Positions 1-11,269 of a stretch of DNA of 64,000 nt are shown piece by piece. The DNA is taken from NCBI RefSeq assembly GCF_905171775.1, contig NC_053490.1:523618827-523682826 (forward strand). Reading direction: 5' to 3'. Source of the DNA: Rana temporaria. Its lineage: Eukaryota; Chordata; Amphibia; Anura; Ranidae. Under the pieces are notes generated by a model. It was not told the DNA's origin. It saw nothing but the letters and a program-made list of their open reading frames with translations, and did no database searches. Every line of letters begins with the position of its first letter. Position 1 is the stretch's first letter. Position numbers and translations under genes: made by a program.

Positions 1-72
1 CATTCTGTTTTTTTTTTTTTTTTTTTTAGATTTTACACAGTGACCCAACTTTTTTGGAATTGGGGTTGAATT
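1..72. mobile_element. Terminal fragment of a DNA transposon (Tc1/mariner-class?)
   Basis: A T-rich run is followed by a stretch that I remember as the 3' end of a Tc1/mariner-class (possibly ISRm11-like) repeat common in fish and amphibians, around GTGACCCAACTTTTTTGG. The rest of the element lies outside the window. Class assignment is from memory of the terminal sequence only. Confidence 0.4.
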
Positions 73-407
73 TTAAATCTACTCAAACAGTACAACCTTA
101 GTCAAAACTTTTCCAACTCTAGACAGAACGTGGAATGGTTAGAACAGATGTCGGGTTTTGATGCCATCTGTGCCAATGCTGGAGACTATTCAGCTCACCT
201 CCTGTCCCAGTGACTAAAATAGGTCTTGGGTAGACTTTGACCACAGAGGAAATGAGAGCAAAGAAAACCAAAAAAGTAAGATCTTAACTACTCAAGGAAC
301 ATGCCTATTTTTCAGACTCAGTGTTTACTTGGTAAAACTTTATTATTAACTTTTATTTATTTAGGACGACTATTTTTTGTTAAAAAATTGCTATTTATTA
401 TTTCCCC
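73..407. other. Unclassified sequence
   Basis: No convincing open frame, terminal repeats or tandem structure seen. Composition is moderately AT-rich. Confidence 0.4.
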
Positions 408-934
408 TTAAAGCGGGAGTTCACCCATTTAAAAAAAAAAAAAAAATCTCCCCTTAGCTTCCTGCTCGTTCGGTCTAGGGGAATCGGCTATTTATATTAA
501 AATATGTGCAGTACTTACCCGTTTTCGAGCTGCATCTTCTTCCGTCGCTTTCGGGTATGGGTCTTCGGGAGCGGGCGTTCCTTCTTGATTGACATTCTTC
601 CGAGAGGCTTCCGACGGTCGCATCCATCGCGTCACTCGTAGCCGAAAGAAGCCGAACGTCGGTGCGGCTCTATACTGCGCCTGCGCACCGACGTTCGGCT
701 TCTTTCGGAAAATCGTGACGCGATGGATGCGACCGTCGGAAGCCTCTCGGAAACCTGTCAATCAAGAAGGAACGCCCATTCCCGAAGCCCATACCCGGAA
801 GCGACGGAGAGGATGCGTCTCGTAAACGGGTAAGTACTGCACATATTTTAAAATAAACAGCCGATTCCCCTAGTAATAACGAGCAGGAATCTAAGGGGGA
901 AAAGTGCCCTCTAAGGGTGAACCCCCGCTTTAAA
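408..934. mobile_element. Kolobok/T2-like foldback MITE (copy 1)
   Basis: The element is bounded by TTAA at 408-411 and 931-934. Its ends are inverted repeats (AAGCGGGAGTTCACCC versus its complement at the right end) and almost the whole 527 bp folds back on itself around position 670. The small frames on both strands are mirror images of each other, as expected of a palindrome and not of genes. TTAA duplication plus AAGCGG ends fits non-autonomous Kolobok (T2-type) elements known in Xenopus. A near twin in the opposite internal orientation lies at 28348-28864. Confidence 0.75.
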
Positions 935-1295
935 GACCTTCGGGCAGCAGTGATGTTTGACGTCGCTTCCACCATCCAATGTTAATGGAGCACTTTAATG
1001 ATAAAGGTTGGATCTTGTTAGAAAATAATAACGTTCTCATTTATTGTGACAGGTCGGCAATATATTCAATGCAGATTAAATCATCCACTTTAATATGCCG
1101 GCAAAGAGAAATCGCTCCTCAATAGATGGCTGAACCGGCAAACCTCTGGCCTAATGAAAATCAATGGCTATAGATGGACTGAGCCTTCAAGCTTTTAAAG
1201 GGCAAGTACATTAGAATGCAAAAGTGAGTGGCTGTAATTTATCCAATGCAGCCGGCATTGAAGCAATTGTCACCAATATTAAAGTTACAAGATTA

Positions 1296-1410
1296 GGGCT
1301 CATGTACGCTACAACTTTTTTTTTTTTTTTTGGGAGTTTTTGGTGTTTTTTACCACGATTTGCGTTTTCCTGCAGGCGGCAGTTAACCTAGTCTGTGTGT
1401 ACATGAGCCC
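1296..1410. mobile_element. Short MITE with 3-bp duplication (Harbinger-like)
   Basis: Ends GGGCTCATGTAC and GTACATGAGCCC are inverted repeats. The element is flanked by TTA at 1293-1295 and 1411-1413. A TTA duplication fits PIF/Harbinger, but only 115 bp remain, so the class is tentative. Confidence 0.5.
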
Positions 1411-1489
1411 TTAAAGCGATATTAAAACCAAAAATATAATACCGTGGATATAAAAAGTCTACACACTCAAAATGTCAGGTTTCTGGAAC

Positions 1490-1528
<39 letters not shown>

Positions 1529-1782
1529 TAAATTGAAATTTGTGTGATTTTGCCACGATTTTGATGCGACATGAAACAATACCATAAGTCACATTAGTGG
1601 AGACCTAGCCTAAAAGGTTTCACATAAATAACTAAAAGCTGATCATTGTAATTACCCGTCAGTGGTAAATTGTTTGCCTCAACACAGACTTACTGGCTGG
1701 ATCACCATATGAAAATAAAAAAAAAAGGAAAACAAATGCAGCCATCACAGACTTGGTAAGCTGCAAGCGTTTGTCTTGGGGT
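1411..1782. other. Unclassified sequence with a 30-bp poly-A tract
   Basis: A pure A run of about 30 bp lies near 1494-1526. The stretch opens with TTAAAGCGAT, reminiscent of a degraded Kolobok-like end. Nothing else is recognisable. Confidence 0.4.
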
Positions 1783-2036
1783 TTAACCACTTAAGGACCG
1801 CCTCCTGCGCATATAAGTCGGCAGAATGGCACGGCTGGGCACAGGCACGTACCTGTACGTCGCCTTTGAGACCCCAGCCGTGGGTCGCGCACAAGACCCG
1901 GTCCGAAGCTCCGTGACCACGCCGGTGTCCCGCGATCGGTCACAGGAGCTGAAGAACAGGGAGAGGCGAGTGTAAACACACCTTCCCCGTTCTTCTGTGT
2001 GGCAGTGACACGAATTGTCAGTTCCATGATATAGGG

Positions 2037-2172
2037 CAGTGATGGCCAACCTTGGCACCCCAGATGTTTTGGAACTGCATTTCCCATGATGCTCATGCAC
2101 TCTTTAGAGTAGCTGAGCATCATGGGAAATGTAGTTACAAAACATCTGGGGTGCCAAGGTTGGCCATCACTG
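2037..2172. mobile_element. hAT foldback MITE nested in the T element
   Basis: A 136-bp near-perfect hairpin beginning CAGTGATGGCCAACCTTGG and ending with its complement. Flanks ATATAGGG (2029-2036) and CTATAGGG (2173-2180) match at 7 of 8 bases, an hAT-type 8-bp duplication. Confidence 0.85.
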
Positions 2173-2709
2173 CTATAGGGGAACGACGATCAGTGACGTC
2201 ACGGCTACAACCAGGCCCCCCTACAGTAAGAATCACTACCTTAGGGCACACTTAACCCCTTAGCGCCACCTAGTGGTTAACCCCTTCACTGCCATTGTCA
2301 TTTTCACAGTAATCAGTGCATTTTTATAGCACTTTTGACTGTGAAAATGACAATGGTCCCAAAAATGTGTCAAAAGTGTCCGCCATAATGTCGCAGTCAC
2401 GAAAAAAAAAAAAAAAAGCCGATCGCCGCCATTACTAGAAAAAAAAAATTATTAATAAAAATGCCATAAAAAACTATCTCCTATTTTGTAAACTCTATAA
2501 CTTTTGCGCAAACCCTTAGAGATTTTTTTTTTTACCAAAAATAAGTAGAAGAATCGGCCTAAACTGATGAAAAAAATAAAAAAAAAATTTTATATATTTT
2601 TGGGGGATATTATAGCAAAAAGTAAAAAAATATTGCTTTTTTTTTTAAAATCGTCGCTTCATTATTGTTTATAGCGCAAAAAATAAAAACTGCACAGGTG
2701 ATCAAATAC

Positions 2710-3316
2710 TAGGGTTGTCCCGATACCACTTTTTTAGGACCGAGTACAAGTACCGATACTTTTTTTCAAGTAGTCGCCGATACCGAATACCGATACTTTT
2801 TTTAATGTCATGTGACCGTTTTCAAACCACAATACAGACCAAAGATATTTTCTTTAGAATTATGAAGAACTGGTACATCATGGTGTGGGGCTGTTTTTTA
2901 GCATACGGTACTGGAAAACTACATATCATTGAAGGAGTGATCACTGTCAGTGCAGCTCATCGGTGCCAGTGCCCAAAAGTGCAGCTAGCCAGTGCCACCT
3001 ATCAGTGCAGATCAGTGCCCATTAGTGCATCAGTGCAGGGAGGCAGCTTATTAGTGCATCTCATCAGTGCCACCCAATCAATGCCAGTGCCACCTATCAG
3101 TGCCATCCATTTATGAGTGCCATTCAATCAATGCCAGTGCCACCTATCAGTGCCATCCAATGGTTCCATCCAATTTGTGTTCGACGTCACAAAAAATAAA
3201 TAAAAAAAAAGTATTCTATTTTGGTATCGGGAGTATTTGCGCGAGTACGAGTACTAGCGCAAATACTCGGTATCGGTCCCGATACCGATACTGGTATCGG
3301 TATCTGGACAACCCTA
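2710..3316. mobile_element. hAT MITE (TAGGGTTGTCC ends) nested in the T element
   Basis: Ends TAGGGTTGTCC and GGACAACCCTA are flanked by a perfect 8-bp duplication TCAAATAC (2702-2709 and 3317-3324). The duplicated bases belong to a conserved T-element block, so the host reads through cleanly when the hAT is removed. Inside are GATACCGATAC motifs and a degenerate CAGTGCCACCTAT tandem array at about 2940-3180. A second copy is at 8575-9157. Confidence 0.9.
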
Positions 3317-3487
3317 TCAAATACCACCAAAAGAAAGCTCTATTTGTGGGAAAAAAAAGGACGCCAGTTGTGTTTTGGGAGCCACAACGCACGACCGCGC
3401 AATTGTCAGTTAAAGCGGCGCAGTGCCGAATCGCAAAAAGGGGCCAGGTCCTTTACCTGCATAATGGTCCGGGTCTTAAGTGGTTAA

Positions 3488-3870
3488 AGCTTTAAATTAT
3501 TTTATGTGCATTTACTGCAGCACAAAGTTTTTACTGTAGCTGTTGCAACACAGTGGAGGACTGTCCTTGATTTTTTATATATAAAACTTTTTCTTTGTTT
3601 AAGTAGCCCCAAAAGTTTAATTAAAACAAAAAATCTTGCAGCGTTCCCATGTTCTTGGTCCAAGCAGTATTGGACCAATTGCACTTCCCCATTGCTGAAA
3701 TTATTAGGAGAGGCGGTCAGCTCTCTCCTGTCTAATCTGTCTTCCCTATGACCTTCTCCACCCAACATCCTCCATCTGCTGGGAATGGTGGTGTCATCTG
3801 TGACCTTTAGGCCAGAGATTCCCCCCCGGTCTTGGGGGAGATGCTGTCAGAACCTCTTACACAGTACTCT
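3488..3870. other. Unclassified sequence
   Basis: No inverted ends, tandem array or convincing coding potential. Short frames on both strands have no recognisable domain. Confidence 0.4.
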
Positions 3871-4045
3871 GTGTTTTAATTGCGTCAAAAGTTTCCGCCA
3901 TAATGTCGCAGTCACGATAAATAAAAAAAAAAACAACATGCTGATCGTCGCCATTACTAGTAAAAAAAAAAAAGCCATAAAACTATCCCCTATTTTGTAG
4001 ACGCTATAACTTTTGTGCAAACCAATCAAACGCTTATTGCGCTTA
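3871..4045. mobile_element. T-family internal fragment
   Basis: Contains the family blocks for CCATAATGTCGCAGTCACG, the CCATTACTAG stretch and ATAACTTTTGTGCAAACC, but no TTAA-bounded ends. Both ends are truncated. Confidence 0.65.
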
Positions 4046-4261
4046 TTATAATGCTTACCAAATAAACAGAGCAGTTCTAGGCTTTGCTATTCATCTCACA
4101 TAAGGAAGAGAAGAAAAGTGAATCTGTAGCAGTGAAAAACCCAAAAACACCCCAGCTGCACCCCTTAAAGCTAAATTCAAGGCAGATAGAAAATATTCAA
4201 ACTGACCACTTCCAGTCCAGAACAAGTCTAACATTTCACACGTGTAAAATTCACCATTTTT

Positions 4262-5845
4262 AATGTTCCTTACATTGGTGATCAGTGAGAAGAATGTTCC
4301 TTACATTGGTGATCAGTGGGAAGAATGTTCCTTACATTGGTGATCAGTGGGAAGAATGTTCCTTACATTGGTGATCAGTGGGAAGAATGATCCTTACATT
4401 GGTGATCAGTGAGAAGGATGTTCCTTACATTGGTGATCAGTGGGAAGAATGTTCCTTACATTGGTGATCAGTGGGAAGAATGTCCCTTACATTGGTGATC
4501 AGTGAGAAGAATGTTCCTTACATTGGTGATCAGTGGGAAGAATGTCCCTTACATTGGTGATCAGTGAGAAGAATGTCCCTTACATTGGTGATCAGTGGGA
4601 AGAATGATCCTTACATTGGTGATCAGTGAGAAGAATGATCCTTACATTGGTGATCAGTGAGAAGAATGTCCCTTACATTGGTGATCAGTGGGAAGAATGT
4701 CCCTTACATTGGTGATCAGTGAGAAGGATGTTCCTTACATTGGTGATCAGTGGGAAGAATGTTCCTTACATTGGTGATCAGTGGGAAGAATGTCCCTTAC
4801 ATTGGTGATCAGTGAGAAGAATGTTCCTTACATTGGTGATCAGTGGGAAGAATGTCCCTTACATTGGTGATCAGTGAGAAGAATGTCCCTTACATTGGTG
4901 ATCAGTGGGAAGAATGATCCTTACATTGGTGGTCAGTGGGAAGAATGATCCTTACATTGGTGATCAGTGGGAAGAATGCTCCTTACATTGGTGATCAGTG
5001 AGAAGAATGTTCCTTACATTGGTGATCAGTGGGAAGAATGTTCCTTACATTGGTGATCAGTGAGAAGAATGTTCCTTACATTGGTGATCAGTGGGAAGAA
5101 TGTTCCTTACATTGGTGATCAGTGGGAAGAATGTTCCTTACATTGGTGATCAGTGGGAAGAATGATCCTTACATTGGTGGTCAGTGGGAAGAATGATCCT
5201 TACATTGGTGATCAGTGGGAAGAATGTTCCTTACATTGGTGATCAGTGGGAAGAATGTTCCTTACATTGGTGATCAGTGAGAAGAATGTTCCTTACATTG
5301 GTGATCAGTGGGAAGAATGTTCCTTACATTGGTGATCAGTGGGAAGAATGATCCTTACATTGGTGGTCAGTGGGAAGAATGATCCTTACATTGGTGATCA
5401 GTGGGAAGAATGTTCCTTACATTGGTGGTCAGTGGGAAGAATGATCCTTACATTGGTGATCAGTGAGAAGAATGTTCCTTACATTGGTGATCAGTGAGAA
5501 GAATGTTCCTTACATTGGTGATCAGTGAGAAGAATGATCCTTACATTGGTGATCAGTGGGAAGAATGATCCTTACATTAGTGATCAGTGGGAAGAATGTT
5601 CCTTACATTGGTGGTCAGTGGGAAGAATGATCCTTACATTGGTGATCAGTGGGAAGAATGTTCCTTACATTGGTGGTCAGTGGGAAGAATGTTCCTTACA
5701 TTGGTGATCAGTGAGAAGAATGTTCCTTACATTGGTGATCAGTGGGAAGAATGTCTCTTACATTGGTGATCAGTGAGAAGAATGATCCTTACATTGGTGA
5801 TCAGTGGGAAGAATGATCCTTACATTAGTGATCAGTGGGAAGAAT
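4262..5845 (+). repeat. 31-bp minisatellite, about 51 copies
   Basis: The unit is 31 bp, containing TCCTTACATTGGTGATCAGT followed by G(G/A)GAAGAATG, repeated head to tail with scattered substitutions (TTCC/TCCC/ATCC; GATCA/GGTCA). Because 31 is not a multiple of 3, frames cycle through the unit and give 31-residue periodic frames that are not genes. There are no spacers, so it is not CRISPR-like. The same unit recurs in the opposite orientation at 58747-60008. Confidence 0.95.
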
Positions 5846-6386
5846 ACTCCTCTTAGCGATCGCCGAATACATCAGTGGTTACATATGTGAGAGGCAGAAA
5901 TGTCACACTACTCAAAGAACCTCTAGCAACAACTGGAGGAACCTTGAGGATCCATAGAACCCTTGCTAAGAACAGCCAGACTAAAGGACTGGGGGGGGGG
6001 GGGCAGTATTTCTGGACCTCTATGGCACCCTGCAGCCACCTACATGGGTTGTACAAAGTGCAGAGGTGAGTACCCACACAGGACCCAGTGCCTGAAATAT
6101 TGCGGACCATCCCCATTGTGTGGGGTCTGGACACGGTCCTCAAGGTTAGACAGGGGTTACACCGATCCGAATGCACCGCTTTTATTGTGGCCGATTGCAG
6201 AGTTGATTGAAGATTCAAAGTAATATAATAAATTAGCCAAGAGTGAATTCTCTATAAAAAGGGAGGAGAGGTCCTTCACCACCATAGGACACTAACAAAA
6301 AATCAGAGGACTCGTGGTGTGCGGTGGAGTTATTGAGTGGATGCCCAGTGCAAGTCCTCAAAAGCTTTCCAGCATCCAAACAATAT
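5846..6386. other. Flank of the minisatellite, probable transposon body
   Basis: Includes AACCTCTAGCAACAACTGGA and GGAACCTTGAGG motifs that resemble the sequence beside the inverted array at 60.1 kb (GGGGTTCC, TTCAAGTGTTCCTC). This suggests both arrays sit in copies of one element. A G run of about 12 lies near 5990-6002. No gene seen. Confidence 0.4.
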
Positions 6387-6878
6387 AAACGGGGTTGTAA
6401 AGGTACAATTTTTTTTTTCTTAATAGCTTCCTTTACCTTAGTGCAGTCCTCCTTCACTTACCTCATCCTTCCATTTTCCTTTTAAATGTCCTTATTTCTT
6501 CTGAGAAATCCTCACTTCCTGTTCTTCTGTCTGTAACTCCACACAGTAATGCAAGGCTTTCTCCCTGGTGTGGAGTGTCATGCTCGCCCCCTCCCTTGGA
6601 CTACAGGAGAGTCAGGACGCTCTCTACGTTGCAGATAAAGGAGCTGTGTGTTAGTGGGCGTCCTGACTCTCCTGTAGTCTAAGGGAGGGGGGGCGAGCAC
6701 GACACTCCACACCAGAGAGAAAGCCTTGCATTACTGTGTGGAGTTACAGACAGAAGAACAGGAAGTGAGGATTTCTCAGAAGAAATAAGGACATTTAAAA
6801 GCAAAATGGAAGGATGAGGACTGCACTAAGGTAAAGAAAGAAAAAAAAAAAAAAATTGTACCTTCACAACCCCTTTAA
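6387..6878. mobile_element. Kolobok-like foldback MITE (GGGGTTGTAAAGG ends)
   Basis: A 490-bp palindrome whose arms carry GGTGTGGAGTGTC, AGGAAGTGAGGATTTCTC and their complements. The right end meets TTAA at 6875-6878; the left target has decayed to TAAA. A related half element is at 57074-57502. Confidence 0.65.
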
Positions 6879-7016
6879 GGCACCAGCCTATAACCCAAGG
6901 TCGACGAAAACTCAGCCTATGCCCTGTACTGTATAACTAGGATTGTATTTTAACCAGTTGTGAACCTTGGGCCTACAAAGTACACCCTTAAAAACATAAC
7001 TGTTTGTGTACCTTTC

Positions 7017-7952
7017 TTAACCACTTCCATACCGGGCACTTATACACCCTCCAGCCCAGACCAATTTTTAGCTTTCAGCGCTGTTGCACTTTGAATAACA
7101 CTGTACCCAAACTAAATTTTTATAATTTTGTACCCACAAATAGAGCTTTCTTTTGGTGGTATTTGATCACCTCTGGTATTTTTATTTTTGCAAAAATAAA
7201 AAAAGTTACCGAAAATGTAGAAAAAAAAAAAAAAAGAATTTTTTTGTTTCCGTTAAAAAACATTGTAAATAAGTATGTTTTCTCCTTCACTCACTGATGG
7301 TACTGCACTGACAAGGTGGCACTGATGGGCACCGATATGGTGGCATGGATGGGCACTGATAGGTGGCACGGATGAACACTGATAGGCGGCACGGATGAAC
7401 ACGGATAGGCGGCACGGATGAACACGGATAGGCGGCACGGATGAACACGGATAGGCGGCACTAACGTATGTGCTGTACTAATGGATGCCAATCACTGCCA
7501 AACAATGCCTGCCAATCAGTGATGCCCATTGTGGGCACTGATTGGCATCCATTATTTGTCATCCCTGGTGGTCTAGTGTGTGTTTTGCATCCCTGGGGGG
7601 GGGGGGGGCACAAACCCCCCCCCTGTCAGAGGAGCAGCCGATCGGCTCTCCTTTACTCGCGTCTGACAGACGTGAGTGAGGAAAAGCCGATTACCGGCTT
7701 TTCCTGTTTACATCGTGATCAGCCGTGATTGGACACGGCTAATCACGTGGTAGAGTCTCCTTTGGAGACTCTTTACCTAGATCGGTGTCGCGGGGTGTCA
7801 CACTGACACCCTGCAACAACAATTGCCGCGATGCGCGCCCCCCGGGGGCGCACTGCGGCTCAACATCCTGAGGACGTCATATGACGTCCACTCAGGATAT
7901 TGAAACCACTTTGCCGACGTCAATTTGCAATTGGCGGGCGGCAAGTGGTTAA
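7017..7952. mobile_element. T-family element with internal minisatellite
   Basis: TTAA at 7017-7020 and 7949-7952, ends CCACTTCCATACCGGGC and GGCGGGCGGCAAGTGG. The left half carries the GAGCTTTCTTTTGGTGG block, the middle a GGCGGCACGGATGAACAC array (about 7320-7460), the right half a GC-rich palindrome. No transposase. Confidence 0.75.
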
Positions 7953-7953
7953 T

Positions 7954-8452
7954 AATAAATATACAATGTTCCCGGTTTAGGTCCCTTACAACTCATTAAA
8001 GATAGACTATTGCAAATGTAAGATGATGTTTTCCTATGATGTGTGGGTATTTGAAATATTTGAGGGAAATGTTGCTCATTTTCATAGAAGGGATGGTGGA
8101 CTGCTCTCCCCCCCCCACCCCCTCTTTCTTTTCCTTTGTATTGTCAGCTTTCTATTATTTACGTGGTAGTTTCAACTCTAAGCTCTTCCTGTTGAGATAG
8201 GCCTGTGGACCCAGATTGATACGGTCTTCCTTTATCATACTATACTGTACAGCATTGACTGTGAATATGTCATTTCTCATGTACAGGTGGAGACATCATC
8301 CCGAATGTCTGTTATACCGTTTGTTTATCTTTTCATGCCTGCGACTGTTCAATGCCTGGATTTTTGTTGGCTGTATACAGTTATATTCATGACAGTGTAT
8401 GTTATAATGCTTTTTCAAATAAACGTCTTTTTGATTAAAAAATAAATATACA
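7954..8452 (+). mobile_element. LINE-type 3' fragment with 12-bp target duplication
   Basis: The insert (about 7966-8440) ends in AATAAACGTC...TTGATTAAAA, a polyadenylation-signal and A-tail arrangement. It is flanked by a perfect 12-bp duplication AATAAATATACA (7954-7965 and 8441-8452). This is the signature of target-primed retrotransposition of a 5'-truncated poly-A LINE, perhaps L1-like. No protein frame remains. The right duplication overlaps the first two bases of the mariner MITE, so the LINE arrived after that MITE. Confidence 0.65.
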
Positions 8453-9528
8453 GTAAAACCTTGGTTTGAGAGCGTTTTTGCAAGACAAGCAACATTTTTT
8501 TATAAATTTTGACTTGTTATACAAGCAATGTCTTGATATACAAGTAGCGTCATGTCACAACTGAGCATAAAAGATAGGGTTGTCCGATACCACTTTTTTA
8601 GGATCGAGTACAAGTACCGATACTTTTTTTCATGTACTCGTCGATACCGAATACCGATACTTTTTTTTAAATGCAGCCATGTGTCCCCAGATGCAGCCTT
8701 GGGTCCCCAGATGCAGCCTTGGGTCCCCAGATGCAGCCTTGGGTCCCCAGATGCATCTAGTTGATCAGCGCTGGGGTAATAACAGCTTTCATTTGAATAG
8801 CTGTGTGTTCCCCGCCGCGCCTCGTCATGTATAGACACTCCCCCTTGCCCAGGCACTTTGATAGACAGATCAACCGTCCAATCCTGGGATGGGTGATCCG
8901 TCTATCAAAGTTTCTGGGCAAGGGGGAGTGTCTATACATGAGACGCGGCGGGGAACACACAGCTATTTAAATGAAAGCCGTTGTGTTCCCCAAGCGCAAA
9001 TTAACTAGGTGTCGGCAGCGGCGGGGGGGGGGGGGTGGAGGACTTGGCTTTGTCTTAGGGGACTAGGCGGCAGCAGCACTCCACCCGCACTCCGGGAAAA
9101 AAAAAAAAGTATCGGGTCAGGCATCGGGAGCAAATGCTCGGTATCGGGACAACCCTAATAAAAGAGGAGAGGCGCCTGCAAGTGTAGCAATATGGTTACA
9201 TTTAATGAAGGTGCAACATTTAGCAACATATTGCTACACTTAGAGGCGCCTCTCTTCTCTTTTATACTCTGTGGCTCCTGCTGGATTTTGCTTCTAATCC
9301 CCTTGTGGAGGTTTCCATTTGTGGATGGACATTTTATGGCTACACAACCAATCACATAGCAATAATCTTTTTATATGGACTATAAACTGAAGGACTTATG
9401 AATAAATGATTGTGGAACAAATTATTTGAGATTCTATTTCTTATGGGAAAATTGCTTTGATATACAAGTGCTTTGGATTACAAGTATGCTTCTGGAACAA
9501 ATTATGCTCGCAATCCAAGGTTTTACTG
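8451..9528. mobile_element. Tc1/mariner-class MITE (CAGTAAAACCTTGG ends)
   Basis: Inverted ends CAGTAAAACCTTGG and CCAAGGTTTTACTG are flanked by TA on each side. The interior has TACAAGTGCTTTGGATTAC-type motifs. It is split by an hAT at 8575-9157. A short complete copy lies at 37229-37546 and a remnant at about 28130-28280. Confidence 0.8.
8575..9157. mobile_element. hAT MITE (TAGGGTTGTCC ends) nested in the mariner MITE
   Basis: A perfect 8-bp duplication ATAAAAGA (8567-8574 and 9158-9165) flanks TAGGGTTGTCCGATACC and GTATCGGGACAACCCTA. Inside are four copies of CAGCCTTGGGTCCCCAGATG and a foldback (about 8775-8985) whose arms share GAGTGTCTATACATGA. Confidence 0.9.
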
Positions 9529-9559
9529 TACTTGATTATCCCCTTGTTAATGTAGAGCT

Positions 9560-10526
9560 TTAACCACTCAAGGACCGCCTCCTGCACATCTAAGTCGGCA
9601 GAATGGCACGGCTGGGCACTCGACTGAGGGCAAGATGGCCCCCACCCGTCCTCATAGCTTTGCTGGGCGGAAACTACGTCAAAACGTCAGTCCCGCCCAG
9701 TGTCTTAAAGAGACAATTTTTTTGTTGTCATTTTTTTTAAATGACAACATTTCCATTTTTTTTTTTTTGCATTTTAGTCTAAATATGAGATGTGAAGTCT
9801 TTTTGACCCCAGATCTCATATTTAAGAGGACCTGTCATGCTTTGTTCTATTACAAGGGATGTTTACATTCCTTGTAATAGGAATAAAAGTGATACATTTT
9901 TATTTTTTATTTCAGTGTAAAAAATAATAAAATCAATAAAAATAAATAAGAAAACAAAAAAAAAAAAAAAGCGCCCCGTCGAGCTCGCGAACTGAAGCGA
10001 ACGCATACGCGAGTAGCGCCCGCAATTGAAAACGGTGTTCAAACGACACAAGTAAGGTATCACCACGATCGTTAGAGCGAGAGCAATAATTCTAGCCCTA
10101 GAGCTACTCTGTAGCTCAAAAAATGCAACCTATAGAATTTTTTAAATGTCGCCTATCGAGATTTTTAAGGGTAAAGGTTTGACGCCATGCCACGAGCGGG
10201 CGCAATTTTTAAGCGTGACATGTTGGGTATCATTTTATTCTGTGTAACATTATCTTTCACAATATATAAAACAATTGGGCCAAATTTATTGTTGTCTTAT
10301 TTTTCAATTAAAAAAAGTGATTTTTTTCCAAAAAAAGTGCGCTTGCAAGACCGCTGCGCAAATACGGTGTGACAAAAAGTATTGCAATGACCGCCATTTT
10401 ATTCTCTAGGGTGTTAGAAAAAATATATATATAATGTTTTGGGGTTTTAATTTTCTAGCAAAAAAAAACTGTTTTAGTCTTGTAAACGCTGAATCTGAAA
10501 AACACCTTCTGTTCTTAAGTGGTTAA
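9560..10526. mobile_element. T-related element, long-arm subtype
   Basis: TTAA at 9560-9563 and 10523-10526; ends CCACTCAAGGACCGCC and TTCTTAAGTGG. The body differs from the main T type: it has GAGATCTGGGGTC-type motifs, CGATCGTTAGAGCGAGAGCA and GCGTGACATGTTGGGTATC blocks. The same subtype occurs at 47257-48471 and, reversed and interrupted, at about 21600-24080. Confidence 0.75.
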
Positions 10527-10757
10527 AAAAAAAAAAAAAAATTAGAGATATTATATATATCTATATATCTGCAAAGCTTGATTGATAAACAGGCTTTGCA
10601 GTGTGGCAGGGGTGTCTGGTTCACAATACTGAGTACAAAGAATAACACATTGCTTGTCAGGCAGGATTGCTCACCTATATGCGTTTTAAAATGTCAAAAC
10701 AAACAAGCAAAAAAAAAAAAACTTTTTTGTATGGTTACTTCATCTCTAAAGTTTTTC
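10527..10757. other. AT-rich stretch next to the host exon
   Basis: A-tract, short (AT)n and otherwise unremarkable sequence. It would be the start of the intron downstream of the galactosyltransferase exon on the minus strand. Confidence 0.4.
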
Positions 10758-10764
10758 ACGTACC
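10758..10764 (-). other. Splice donor of the B4GALT exon
   Basis: Reading the minus strand, the coding sequence runs into CTCG|GTACGTG. The intron would start with GTACGT at 10763, close to the vertebrate donor consensus, leaving one base of a split codon. Downstream exons would lie below position 1, outside the window; none is seen at 1-10757. Confidence 0.7.
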
Positions 10765-11001
10765 GAGAATAGGAGACCTTAGAGGACAGTAGAGGGTCCT
10801 CACAGCCTCGGGGTCGGGGGTGAAGGCACTGAGGTTGGTGTACACGTCATGCGTTCTGGAATAGTCCCAGGTGGGGCTGGACCCGAAGATCCCCTGGAAG
10901 ACGCTGGAGGATCCGCGGCGGTACAGAAGAAAAACAAAAAGCAGCTGCGAGAAGACCAAACACAAGAGGAAATATGGCTTCTCTGTCCGTGCCAGGAACA
11001 T
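10764..11001 (-). CDS. b4galt3: First coding exon of a beta-1,4-galactosyltransferase (B4GALT3-like)
   Basis: The product would be a type II Golgi enzyme transferring galactose from UDP-galactose to GlcNAc-ended glycans. Seen: from the ATG at 10999-11001, 79 codons with an eight-residue basic cytoplasmic tail (MFLARTEK), a hydrophobic anchor at residues 9-26 (FLLCLVFSQLLFVFLLY), then a stem with DYSRTHDVYTNLS, including an N-glycosylation sequon, and YCPLRSPIL at the exon end. As remembered, B4GALT3 stems have DYS..DVYSNLS and YCPERSPLL at matching positions. The open frame extends upstream through a GTG, but the ATG is preferred because it puts a short tail before the anchor. The catalytic domain (DVD and WGWGGEDDD motifs) is not here and must be in later exons. 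The alternative is another B4GALT paralogue. Confidence 0.72.
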
Positions 11002-11185
11002 TGTCCAGCCTCGGTCATGCACAGGCTCTGCCAGATCATGTGAACAGGATACAGAGGGCTTGGAAGGGTTCGGCCCCGGGCAGGGATCCAGGGAGACGGG
11101 CGGGCATCCTCATGTGTCTGCGTTCACACAGGGGGGGCACAATGTTCTAGAGAGGTCACCGTGGGACATTCCTTCTCACATGTCT
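11002..11185 (-). other. 5' UTR part of the B4GALT exon, with splice acceptor
   Basis: On the minus strand a strong pyrimidine tract ends in CTGTTTTTCAG at 11184-11194, directly before the exon start at 11183. The exon then has 182 bases of leader before the ATG. A spliced leader implies at least one noncoding exon farther upstream at higher coordinates; the CpG-rich island at 50.5 kb is the only candidate seen. Confidence 0.65.
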
Positions 11186-11269
11186 GAAAAACAGGAGAAG
11201 CAGAGAGACAATTCAGCAAAAGAAAATTACATTTACCAATTCAATTATCAAAACTGCATCTATGTCCTC

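Larger units (their letters stand above)
1783..3487. mobile_element. T-family element (TTAA, CCACTT ends), with two nested hATs
   Basis: TTAA occurs at 1783-1786 and 3484-3487, with inverted ends CCACTTAAGGACC and GGTCTTAAGTGG. The body has blocks shared by all T copies here: ATAACTTTTGCGCAAACC, CCGCCATTACTAG and ATCAAATACCACCAAAAG. It has no transposase frame, so it is non-autonomous. The TTAA duplication and CC-starting termini suggest piggyBac-like ancestry; Kolobok is an alternative. It is interrupted by hAT elements at 2037-2172 and 2710-3316. Confidence 0.75.

Noticed and set aside
408..975. Overlapping frames of 78-101 codons on both strands
   Set aside because: Mirror-image translations of a palindromic MITE; the same peptides recur at 28348-28864.
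4262..5845. Possible CRISPR array (regular 31-bp repeats); the same for 17080-17650 and 58747-60008
   Set aside because: Repeats are contiguous with no unique spacers, there are no cas genes, and the genome is vertebrate.
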